Positions 24,763 through 31,851 of a stretch of 64,000 nucleotides of DNA are shown here, piece after piece. Source of the stretch: Streptomyces sp. DSM 15324 (GTDB taxonomy: Bacteria; Actinomycetota; Actinomycetes; Streptomycetales; Streptomycetaceae); the NCBI RefSeq assembly GCF_001514285.1, contig NZ_KQ949024.1, positions 648,700 through 712,699 of the forward strand. The letters are read 5' to 3'. Position 1 is the stretch's first letter; every line of letters starts with the position of its first letter. A program made the translations under genes and the position numbers. The notes under the pieces were generated by a model. It saw only the letters and a program-made list of their open reading frames with translations, had not been told where the DNA came from and made no database searches.

Positions 24763-26534
24763 CACGCCTCCCGGGCGGACGGGACCAGGCGGGTCAGTGC
24801 GCCGTCCTGGTAGAGCGAGCGGCACGCCTGCCGCTGCACCTTGCCGCTGGAGGTCTTCGGCAGCTTGCCGCGGCGTACGACGACGACGTCGTCCGGTGTG
24901 ATGCGCTGTTCCGCCCGTACCGCGTCGCGTACGCGCGCACGGAGCGTCTCGGCGTCCAGGGCGCCCAGGACCCGCCCGTCGGCCTCGACGACCACGACCA
25001 GCCGTTCGCGCTCCCCGTCGTCGAGCGAGAAGGCGGCCGTACCGTTCGGCTGCACCCCGGGCACCGAGCGTTCGGCGGACAGTTCGATGTCCTGCGGGTA
25101 GTGGTTGCGGCCCTTGCGGACGATGACGTCCTTCATCCGCCCGGTGATGTACAGGTCGCCGCCGTACAGGAAACCGAGGTCGCCGGTGCGCAGGTGCGGG
25201 GCCCCGGCGGCGTCCTCGTGGTCGTCGGCGACGCGGGCACGGAACGTTTCCTCGCTGACGGCGGGGCGGCCCCAGTAGCCGTCCGCGACGCACGGGCCGG
25301 AGATCCAGACCTCCCCGACCTGGCCCGGCGGCCGGGGCCGCCGGGTGACGGGGTCCACGATGCGTATCCGCGTGCCCGCGACCGGGCGCCCGCTGCCGAC
25401 CACCGGAACGGCACGGTCGGCGCGCTCCCCGACGGGCTGGGCCCTGCCCTCGCGGAGTGCCTCGGCGGACAGCCACAGCACCGCGGGCTCGCGATCCGCC
25501 CCGGTGCCGGTGGCCTTGAGCGTGTTCTCCGCGAGCCCGTAGCCGGGGCACATGGCGAGCGGGTCGAAGCCGTGGGGCGCGAACGTGTCGGTGAAGGCCC
25601 GGACCGTGCTCCAGCGCACGGGCTCGGCTCCGTTGGCGGCCACCCGCCAGCTCGACAGGTCGCCCACGCCGGCGGTCATGCCGTTCTCCGCGGCCCGCAC
25701 GCAGAGTTCGTAGGCGAAGCTCGGGGCGGCCGAGTGGGTGCCGCGGAATCTGGATATCGCCTCCAGCCAGCGGGCGGGACGGCGGACGAAGGAATCGGGG
25801 GCCATCAGGTACGAGGGAATGCCGGCCCACAACGGCAGTACGACGCCGAAGAGCATTCCCATGTCGTGGAAGAGCGGAAGCCAGTTGACCACGGTCCCGT
25901 CGGGCTCGCACGGCCAGAGCGCGTCGGTCTCGACCGCGTTGGCGAGGAAGTTGGCGTGGCTGACCATGACGCCCTTGGGGTGCCCGGTGGAACCGGACGT
26001 GTACTGGAGCAGCGCGATGTCCCGGGGGTCGGGAAACCGCTCCGGCGCACCGCCCTCGCCGGTGCTCAGCAGGCCCGGGTCGTCGGTGGCCACGAGGTCG
26101 AGCCCGTCGAGGGCGGGCAGGTCGCCGAAGCGTTCGCGCAGGTCGCGCAGGACCTCGGTCGTCGTCAGGACGGTCGCGGTACCGGCGTCGTCGGCGATCC
26201 GGCGCAGCCGCTCCACCTCGGCGCGCCGACGGGGCGGCTGGACGGGGGCGCCCACCACCCGGCCGTACATGCAGCCGAGCAGCGTCCGCACGAACTCCAG
26301 GCCGGAGGGGTACATGAGGACGGCGTTTCTGCCCGCGAGCCCCGCGGCGGTGAGCGCCGCGGCCCGGCGGCACGCCGCCTCGTGGAGTTCCCGGTAGGTC
26401 AGCGACTCCTCGGCGTCCTCGCCGTCTTTCAGAAAGACATAAGCGGTCTTGTGCGACTGTCGCTCGCTGCGGTACCGCAGGGCATCGGGAAGAGTAAGGA
26501 AATCGGCATGTGGTTCCGGCCTGGCCGTGGTCAC
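24762..26534 (-). CDS. Fatty acyl-AMP ligase (FAAL-type)
   Basis: A 590-residue adenylate-forming enzyme of the FAAL type. Characteristic stretches are LQYTSGSTGHPKGVMVSH, WLPLFHDMGM, AANGAEPVR, CPGYGLAENT, TGDLGFLYGGDLYITGRMKD and the C-terminal KTSSGKVQR. FAALs activate fatty acids as adenylates and hand them to an ACP rather than CoA. The GTG start has AGGGAG about 10 bp upstream. The partner ACP is not in this operon; the N-terminal ACP of the hybrid synthase is one candidate. Coupled expression with KAS III suggests a shared role in starter or extender chain supply. Confidence 0.94.
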   Translation of the reverse strand: MTTARPEPHADFLTLPDALRYRSERQSHKTAYVFLKDGEDAEESLTYRELHEAACRRAAALTAAGLAGRNAVLMYPSGLEFVRTLLGCMYGRVVGAPVQPPRRRAEVERLRRIADDAGTATVLTTTEVLRDLRERFGDLPALDGLDLVATDDPGLLSTGEGGAPERFPDPRDIALLQYTSGSTGHPKGVMVSHANFLANAVETDALWPCEPDGTVVNWLPLFHDMGMLFGVVLPLWAGIPSYLMAPDSFVRRPARWLEAISRFRGTHSAAPSFAYELCVRAAENGMTAGVGDLSSWRVAANGAEPVRWSTVRAFTDTFAPHGFDPLAMCPGYGLAENTLKATGTGADREPAVLWLSAEALREGRAQPVGERADRAVPVVGSGRPVAGTRIRIVDPVTRRPRPPGQVGEVWISGPCVADGYWGRPAVSEETFRARVADDHEDAAGAPHLRTGDLGFLYGGDLYITGRMKDVIVRKGRNHYPQDIELSAERSVPGVQPNGTAAFSLDDGERERLVVVVEADGRVLGALDAETLRARVRDAVRAEQRITPDDVVVVRRGKLPKTSSGKVQRQACRSLYQDGALTRLVPSAREA

Positions 26535-26641
26535 GTTTCAGAACTCCCTGTAGGCGATCAGAACGCAGTCTCCGTACCGGTGCACCTACGAAGAAAGCGT
26601 CTTGGGTCCTCCTGCACCCAGGATTCCGATGCCTTGCGCGG

Positions 26642-26664
26642 TTTTCAAACACACTTTTCCGATA
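26642..26664 (-). promoter_or_regulatory. Shared cluster box B, upstream of the FAAL operon
   Basis: The + strand reads TTCAAACACACTTTTCCGAT at 26644-26663, preceded by TT. On the minus strand it ends TTGAAA, a near-consensus -35, with AATCCT 17 bp further on. It is 110 bp before the FAAL start and lies between that gene and the LuxR-type regulator gene. It is nearly identical to box A 11 kb away. Confidence 0.7.
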
Positions 26665-26713
26665 CCGCGGATTGAGTTCTCTGATATGCCGAGTGAACGT
26701 CATGAGAGGGAGT

Positions 26714-27736
26714 TCAGATCAAACCCTGGGCGCGGGCTGCGAGGACCCCGGCCTGAAACCGGCTTTCGGCGCCCAGTTGTTTCATGATGTCGGCGATATG
26801 CCGGCGCGTCGTCCTCAGGGACATGCCCACGCGTCGGGCGATGGCCTCGTCCTTCAGCCCGGCGGCCAGCAACTGGAGGATACTGCCGTCGAGTTCCTTG
26901 GCCACCTGCCCCAGATCGGCCGCCGTGGCGCCCGTGAGGGGCGTGGCCCGCGTCCAGAGCATTTCGAAGACCTTCCGCAGGTAGGCGACGACGGAGGGCT
27001 CGCTGATGCAGACGGCTCCGTCCTCGTCGTCCGCCATCGGGATGAACGCCGTCCTGGTGCGGTCGAAGAGCACGAGGCGTCCCACGAGTTCGTGCGCGGT
27101 GCGGTATTCGGCGCCCCGGGAGACGGCCTCGTCCATGTACGCGAGACTGGGGCCGTTGAAGCGGGCCGTGTGATGGTAGAGCGTGCGCATGGTGACACCA
27201 CGTGAGAGGAGGGCGTGGTCTCGCGATCTGGCCTCCTCCAGCGCCTCGGGCGCACGGTTGCCGCCGGGCTGCATGGTCAGCATCTCCTGACGGCACTCGG
27301 CCGCGGCCCGGTTGAGGGCGGCGCGCACCTCGTCGAGGTCGGGTATGACCTTGAAGGACTGGCAGCGGTTGCCACTGGGGTCCTTCAGCCTGACGGGGTT
27401 CAGAAACCTTTCTCTCAACCGGGTGAAGTCCGAGGTCAACCGGTCCAGTTTCTCCTGCTCGCGGCGGATCGTGTGGTGCAGCGGAAGGACGTGGCGGACC
27501 GACGCGACGTCGGGGTCGACCGCCCGGGCGCGCAGCCTGTTGCTCGGGTCCACCCGGATCAGGCCCAGCAGGATCAGCCGCTCGAACGCCTTGACGACTT
27601 CCTTCAGTTCGACTCCGAGTTCTTCGGCGGCCTGACCGTCGTCGAAGTAGCCCCTCTCCAGAACCCACCCGTATAAGTCATACATGTTCTCGTCCAGGAT
27701 CGAATCGCTGCTGCTGATCGTCACGTTCTGGTCCAC
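26714..27736 (-). CDS. LuxR-type regulator with TrmB-like N-terminal winged helix, likely cluster activator
   Basis: A 340-residue regulator. An N-terminal winged-helix region (about residues 18-63, YFDDGQAAEELGVELKEVVK) precedes a sensor-like middle. A C-terminal LuxR helix-turn-helix follows, with AIARRVGMSLRTTRRHIADI. The GTG at 27736 has AGGAG 5 bp upstream and is preferred over the longer open frame. A TTA codon (27674-27676) falls near the start, so expression should need bldA tRNA. It is the last gene of the cluster and the obvious candidate to bind the box found before three operons. No kinase or ligand domain is recognisable. Confidence 0.92.
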   Translation of the reverse strand: MDQNVTISSSDSILDENMYDLYGWVLERGYFDDGQAAEELGVELKEVVKAFERLILLGLIRVDPSNRLRARAVDPDVASVRHVLPLHHTIRREQEKLDRLTSDFTRLRERFLNPVRLKDPSGNRCQSFKVIPDLDEVRAALNRAAAECRQEMLTMQPGGNRAPEALEEARSRDHALLSRGVTMRTLYHHTARFNGPSLAYMDEAVSRGAEYRTAHELVGRLVLFDRTRTAFIPMADDEDGAVCISEPSVVAYLRKVFEMLWTRATPLTGATAADLGQVAKELDGSILQLLAAGLKDEAIARRVGMSLRTTRRHIADIMKQLGAESRFQAGVLAARAQGLI

Positions 27737-27914
27737 GAGAGCTCCTACGTTCCGGTCCCCGCGCCATGACCGTACCCGAGGGTCTACGTGCGTAGGCCAC
27801 TGACCAGTGGATCTCGGCCGCGACGCGGCTTGAACTGGACGCACCGGTCGAAACGTCCGCGTCCGGCGGGATTCGCCGCGTGTCAGAACAGCGCGCGCTC
27901 GTTCTCCGGCCGTC

Positions 27915-28883
27915 TCACAGGTCGAGGACCAGGCGGCAGCGGGCGCGGCCGACGCAGATCATCATGGTGTCGTTCGCGTCCCGTTCCTCCTGTGTGAGCA
28001 GGCTGTCCCGGTGATCGGGGACGCCTTCGACCACCTTCGTCTCGCAGGTTCCGCAGATGCCCTCCCGGCAGGAGTTCGGGGGCTCGACGCCGTTCTCCTC
28101 CAGCGCCTCAAGGACGGTGCTGCCGGGCGCCACGGTGATGCTGCGTCCGGTCCGGTGCAGCACCAGTTCGAAGGCCTCCTCCCCGGTGTCGGCGGCGGAC
28201 GGGGCGGGGCGGGCGGCGAACCGCTCCAGGTGCAGCGTTCCCGGCGGCCAGGCGGCGCAGCGCGCTTCCACGGCGGAGAGCAGCGGCTCCGGACCGCAGG
28301 AGTACACCAGCGTGTCCGGCCGCGGCGGGCCCAGGAACGTGTCCAGGTCGAGCAGCCCGTACTCGTCCTGCGGGCGGACCGTCACCCGGCCACCGTGGCG
28401 CGCGAGATCGGGGAGGAACGCCATGCTCGACCGGGACCGTCCCCCGTACAGCAAGGACCAGCGCGCCCCCGACGCGGCGATCTCCTCGATCATCGGCATG
28501 ATCGGCGTGATGCCGATGCCTCCGGCGATGAACAGGTACTCCGACTCCGGGGTGCCGACGAGGGGGAAGGCGTTGCGGGGCCCGGTGACGTCGACGACGT
28601 CACCGGGGCGCAGGGATTCGTGCACCGCCCGCGACCCGCCCCGCGAGGCGGGTTCCTTCAGGACGGAGATGCGCCAGGTGGAGCGGTCGGCGGGCGAGCC
28701 GCTCAGTGAGTACGGGCGGACGGGGCCGCCGGGCAGGTGCAGGTCGAGATGGGCCCCGGGCCGCCAGGGCGGCAGGTCGTCGGCGTCGGGGCGGCGCAGG
28801 TGCGCCGAGAGCACCCCGTCGGCCTCCCGCACCAGGGCCTCCACCCGCAGCCGCAGGCGCTGTTCCTCGCTTGCCACACGCAT
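27915..28883 (-). CDS. Rieske oxygenase reductase (VanB-type, FMN/NAD/2Fe-2S)
   Basis: A ~322-residue phthalate-dioxygenase-reductase-type protein. An FMN-binding barrel comes first (RPYSLSGSP), then an NAD-binding domain (GGIGITPIMPM, YSCGPEPLL). A C-terminal plant-type [2Fe-2S] ferredoxin domain follows, with CREGICGTCETKV and a later Cys near ICVGRARC. It passes electrons from NADH to a terminal Rieske oxygenase such as the one encoded upstream in the same direction. ATG at 28883 is preferred because AGAAG lies 8 bp ahead; two GTG codons at 28889 and 28892 are alternatives. Confidence 0.94.
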   Translation of the reverse strand: MRVASEEQRLRLRVEALVREADGVLSAHLRRPDADDLPPWRPGAHLDLHLPGGPVRPYSLSGSPADRSTWRISVLKEPASRGGSRAVHESLRPGDVVDVTGPRNAFPLVGTPESEYLFIAGGIGITPIMPMIEEIAASGARWSLLYGGRSRSSMAFLPDLARHGGRVTVRPQDEYGLLDLDTFLGPPRPDTLVYSCGPEPLLSAVEARCAAWPPGTLHLERFAARPAPSAADTGEEAFELVLHRTGRSITVAPGSTVLEALEENGVEPPNSCREGICGTCETKVVEGVPDHRDSLLTQEERDANDTMMICVGRARCRLVLDL

Positions 28884-28935
28884 GGTCACCACTTCTGAAC
28901 TCGAAACTTCTGAACCTTGGACCTGGAACCTGTTC

Positions 28936-29418
28936 CTAGGGCACCCAGCTCAGGGCGCTGTCCTGGACGGGTGCCAGACGGACCACGGCGAGTCGGGAGT
29001 CCGAACCGTCCGGGCGGCGCACGCCGACGACCAGCGGGTCGTCGCCCGCGAGCACCAGCGCGTCGGCGTCGGCCAGCAGATGCCGCTCCTCGACCAGCAC
29101 CCGCCCGCCCGAGGCGATCAGGACCACGAGTTCGCCGTCCGTGCGCACCACCGTGGGCGAGGAGCCGGGGTCGAGGACCTCGACCGCGGGCGCGACCGTC
29201 AGCGGGTCGGCCGCGACCTCGACGGTCGTCCCGCCGGGCAGGGGCGCGGCGACCCGGAGTGCCGTGGGCGACGGCGCGTCGGCGTGGCCCCGGTCGCCGG
29301 CGAGCAGGCACACCTGCCACTGCCACCGCTCACGCCGGGGCGTGTCCGGCGACGCGGCGACCTCCCAGCAGGCGCCGCCCACGTGCCGGTGGGCGTTGGC
29401 GCGGAGCAGAAGCCTCAT
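28936..29418 (-). CDS. Small HutD/Ves-like protein of unknown function
   Basis: A 160-residue protein with a start supported by GAGGAGG upstream of the ATG. The opening MRLLLRANAHRHV and the WQWQVCLLAGD stretch recall the cupin-fold HutD/Ves family, but the usual PWKNGGG motif is absent. It lies between the Rieske oxygenase and its reductase, all on the minus strand, so it probably belongs to the same catabolic unit. A substrate-binding or regulatory role is possible. The family call is weak. Confidence 0.6.
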   Translation of the reverse strand: MRLLLRANAHRHVGGACWEVAASPDTPRRERWQWQVCLLAGDRGHADAPSPTALRVAAPLPGGTTVEVAADPLTVAPAVEVLDPGSSPTVVRTDGELVVLIASGGRVLVEERHLLADADALVLAGDDPLVVGVRRPDGSDSRLAVVRLAPVQDSALSWVP

Positions 29419-29748
29419 CGGTCCGCCTCCTCGTTCTCGGGGCGGGCAGCTGCCGCCCCGCTCATCGCACGGCCGCCGGGAATGCCCTGGTACGCGCGTG
29501 CCGGGTATGGGTGACGACCTGCCGGGCAGGACCGTCCGCACGGGTCGCTCCCCGTCGAACGCGTCGTCGCCGCGGTCGGTACGGTCGGTACGCCGTTGGG
29601 CCGCACGTCGGCCGGAAGCGGCGCCGCGGCCTCGGCGTCGGCGTCGGCGTCGGCCGAGATCGGCTGGGCCGCAGCCTTGGAGGGGGCGGACCGGTCTGCG
29701 CCGGCTGAGGCATCGGTGCAGCCGGCTGCGGGATGAGCGCGGCAGGGA
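29419..29748. other. 330-bp gap between Rieske oxygenase and HutD-like gene
   Basis: No convincing gene. It holds a short hexamer-like run near 29630-29660 (repeats of GGCGTC/CGGCGT) and low-complexity Pro/Arg/Ala reading frames. A minus-strand frame ending at 29415 overlaps the HutD-like start as ATGA, so a small unrecognised upstream ORF cannot be excluded. No clear terminator was seen. Confidence 0.5.
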
Positions 29749-30825
29749 TCAGCCCCGCACCGCGGCGGGCGCGGTCCCGGACGCCGGGGCGGAGCGGTCC
29801 GCCTCGGGAGCCCGACCACCGGCCTGCTGCTCGGCCGCCAGGAGCCGGGAGAGGATCCGGCGGGCCTTGGCGACGCCGGCGTCCTGGCCGATGAGCACGT
29901 CGTGCTCCGTCTCGGGGCGGTCCCGCATGCCGATCTCCTGGGCCCGCAGGGCGTCGGCGTCCTCCCGCAGCACGGTGGCGAGCCCGGCCTCGAGCTCCTC
30001 GGTGGCCCACTCGGCGTCGACGGCGAAGTTCCGGCTGAACGCGTAGTAGTACCAGGTGGTCTTCTCGTCGACCGGGGTGATCCCGTTGAGCACCTTGATC
30101 AGGTAGCCCTCCTCACGCGGCCGGCCCTGGCCGGTGATCCCGGAGTGCAGCACGTGGTAGCTCGGGACGTGGAACTCGGTGGCGTGGAACCGGTCGTACA
30201 GGCCCTCGGCGGCCATGGTCCGCGCATACAGCGGCGGCGCCTGCACGCCGGGCATCAGCCGGTCGGCGGTCACGACCCGGCCGTCCACCTCGACCGTGAT
30301 GCCGTGCTCGTAGATGTAGTCGTCGCCGACGGTCGTCCGGTGCAGGAACGACTCGTGGGTCAGGTCCAGCAGGTTGTCGTGGATGAGGTCGTGGCGGCAC
30401 TCGAAGAGCACGGTGTGGGTGACCGTGGCCCACGCCGGGTCGTCCATCCAGTGCGTGTCCGGGACCAGGCTCTCGTCCGCGAGTTCCCGCTCTCCCGTCC
30501 AGACCCAGATCCAGCCGTCCTTCTCCACGACCGGGTAGCTGCGCACCCGGGCTCGGGCCGGGATGGCGGACTGGGCGGGCACGCGGGTGCAGGCGCCGTC
30601 GGGGCCGTAGGCGAAGCCGTGGTAACCGCATTCGATCGAGTCACCGACCGTACGGCCCTCGGACAGGGGGTAGGCCCGGTGGGCGCAGCGGTCGGCGAGG
30701 GCGACCGCCCCGCCGTCCGGGGTGCGGTAGAGCACGATCGGCTGCTTGCAGATGACCCGGCGCACCGGCTTGGCGGTCACCTCGGCGGACCATGCGGCGA
30801 CATACCAGGTGTTGAGGACGAACAT
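29749..30825 (-). CDS. Rieske-type aromatic oxygenase (vanillate O-demethylase-like)
   Basis: A 358-residue terminal oxygenase. The Rieske [2Fe-2S] site is CAHRAYPLSEG then CGYHGFAY (CxH...CxxH). The mononuclear iron site lies in DLTHESFLH, preceded by NLLDL. Length and the start FVLNTWYVAAW match VanA-type demethylases. It faces a GntR gene with an operator palindrome between them. With the reductase encoded downstream it forms a two-component monooxygenase for a methoxylated or related aromatic acid. The substrate is not certain, and a link to the biosynthetic cluster is not supported. Confidence 0.94.
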   Translation of the reverse strand: MFVLNTWYVAAWSAEVTAKPVRRVICKQPIVLYRTPDGGAVALADRCAHRAYPLSEGRTVGDSIECGYHGFAYGPDGACTRVPAQSAIPARARVRSYPVVEKDGWIWVWTGERELADESLVPDTHWMDDPAWATVTHTVLFECRHDLIHDNLLDLTHESFLHRTTVGDDYIYEHGITVEVDGRVVTADRLMPGVQAPPLYARTMAAEGLYDRFHATEFHVPSYHVLHSGITGQGRPREEGYLIKVLNGITPVDEKTTWYYYAFSRNFAVDAEWATEELEAGLATVLREDADALRAQEIGMRDRPETEHDVLIGQDAGVAKARRILSRLLAAEQQAGGRAPEADRSAPASGTAPAAVRG

Positions 30826-30857
30826 GGCCAGGAGCCCCTCTCTGGATGCAGTGGACA

Positions 30858-30871
30858 CACTGTATACAGTG
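30858..30871. promoter_or_regulatory. Operator for the divergent GntR regulator
   Basis: CACTGTATACAGTG is a perfect 14-bp palindrome 33 bp upstream of the Rieske gene start and 106 bp upstream of the gntR start. The TGTATACA core is of the kind bound by FCD-type GntR regulators. Its position suggests repression of the oxygenase and autoregulation. Confidence 0.7.
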
Positions 30872-30976
30872 GATTCACGGGCGACAATGGCCCCGCCCGA
30901 GTGGTTTTCTCTCCCCAGGTGAATCCGGCCGCGCGGCGGGATCCACCGCGAGGCAACGCTAGGAACGGAGTGCGAC

Positions 30977-31684
30977 GTGAAGCCTTTGCGGGGCGACCCC
31001 CGGGACACACGCCCCCTGGGCGTCCGCGTCTACGAACGGCTCCGCGACGAGATCGTCTCCGGCGGCCTGGAGGCCGACGCCCCGCTGGTGCAGGAGCAGT
31101 TGGCCGAGCGCCTGGGGGTGTCCCGCACCCCGCTGCGCGACGCGCTTAACCGCCTCGCCCACGAGGACCTGGTCACCTGGGTGCCGGGCAGCGGCTACCT
31201 CGTCAACGCCCTGAAGCCGAGCGACATCTCCGAGGTCTACCAGGTGCGGCAGTCCCTGGAGACCGTGGCCCTGCGGCTCGCCTGCGGCAGGCACGACCGG
31301 GCCCAGCTGGCGCGGCTCCTCGCCCTGATCGAGGACATGGCCGCGTCCGACCCGCTCGACGCGGTGGCGCAGTTCGAGCTGAATCGCGCGTTCCACATGT
31401 CTTTGATCGAGCCCTGCGGGAACGCGCTCCTGCTCCGGATGATCGACACGCTGTGGGACCACCCGGTCAACCGCCGCATCACCAGCTCGTACGTCGCCGA
31501 CGCCGCCAACGTCCCGCTCATGACGAGCGAACACCGCGCGATCTTCGAGGCGGCCCGGGACGGCGACGAGGAACTCCTGGTCCGGCTGGCGACGGAGCAC
31601 ATGTACGCGGGCTACCAGAAGACATTGCCGGAGGACACCGCCATCGAACTGCGCCCCCGGCCGGGCTCGGAAGGGCTTCGCTAG
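30977..31684 (+). CDS. GntR-family (FCD/FadR subgroup) regulator
   Basis: A 235-residue regulator. The N-terminal winged helix-turn-helix is at about residues 14-78, with EQLAERLGVSRTPLRDALNRL. An all-helical FCD ligand-binding domain follows, with metal-binding-type residues around ELNRAFHMSL and TSEHRAIFEA. It uses a GTG start with GGAG 6 bp upstream. It is divergent from the Rieske oxygenase gene and most likely represses it until an aromatic acid is present. Confidence 0.95.
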   Translation: MKPLRGDPRDTRPLGVRVYERLRDEIVSGGLEADAPLVQEQLAERLGVSRTPLRDALNRLAHEDLVTWVPGSGYLVNALKPSDISEVYQVRQSLETVALRLACGRHDRAQLARLLALIEDMAASDPLDAVAQFELNRAFHMSLIEPCGNALLLRMIDTLWDHPVNRRITSSYVADAANVPLMTSEHRAIFEAARDGDEELLVRLATEHMYAGYQKTLPEDTAIELRPRPGSEGLR

Positions 31685-31699
31685 GGCCCGTCGTCGAGC

Positions 31700-31745
31700 C
31701 GGTACAGCGAGCTGGTACAGCGGTCCGTACAGCGATCCGTACAGC
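31700..31745. repeat. Short GTACAGCG tandem repeat
   Basis: Four copies of a 12-13 bp unit containing GTACAGCG occur between the convergent gntR and helR genes, followed by a C/G-rich run around 31750-31775. No clear terminator stem stands out. The repeat is small and may be incidental. Confidence 0.6.
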
Positions 31746-31851
31746 GCCCAGGCCCCCGGCCCCCGGCCCCCGACCGCTCGGGCGCGGCGGAGCTGCCGCC
31801 GGCCCGGGGTGGCCCGTCCGCTCCGCCTCCCCGTGCGGCCGGTGGCCCGGG

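Noticed and set aside
27915..31684. Rieske oxygenase genes as tailoring enzymes of the cluster
   Set aside because: They lie beyond the LuxR gene, lack the cluster box and form a self-contained catabolic unit with their own GntR operator.
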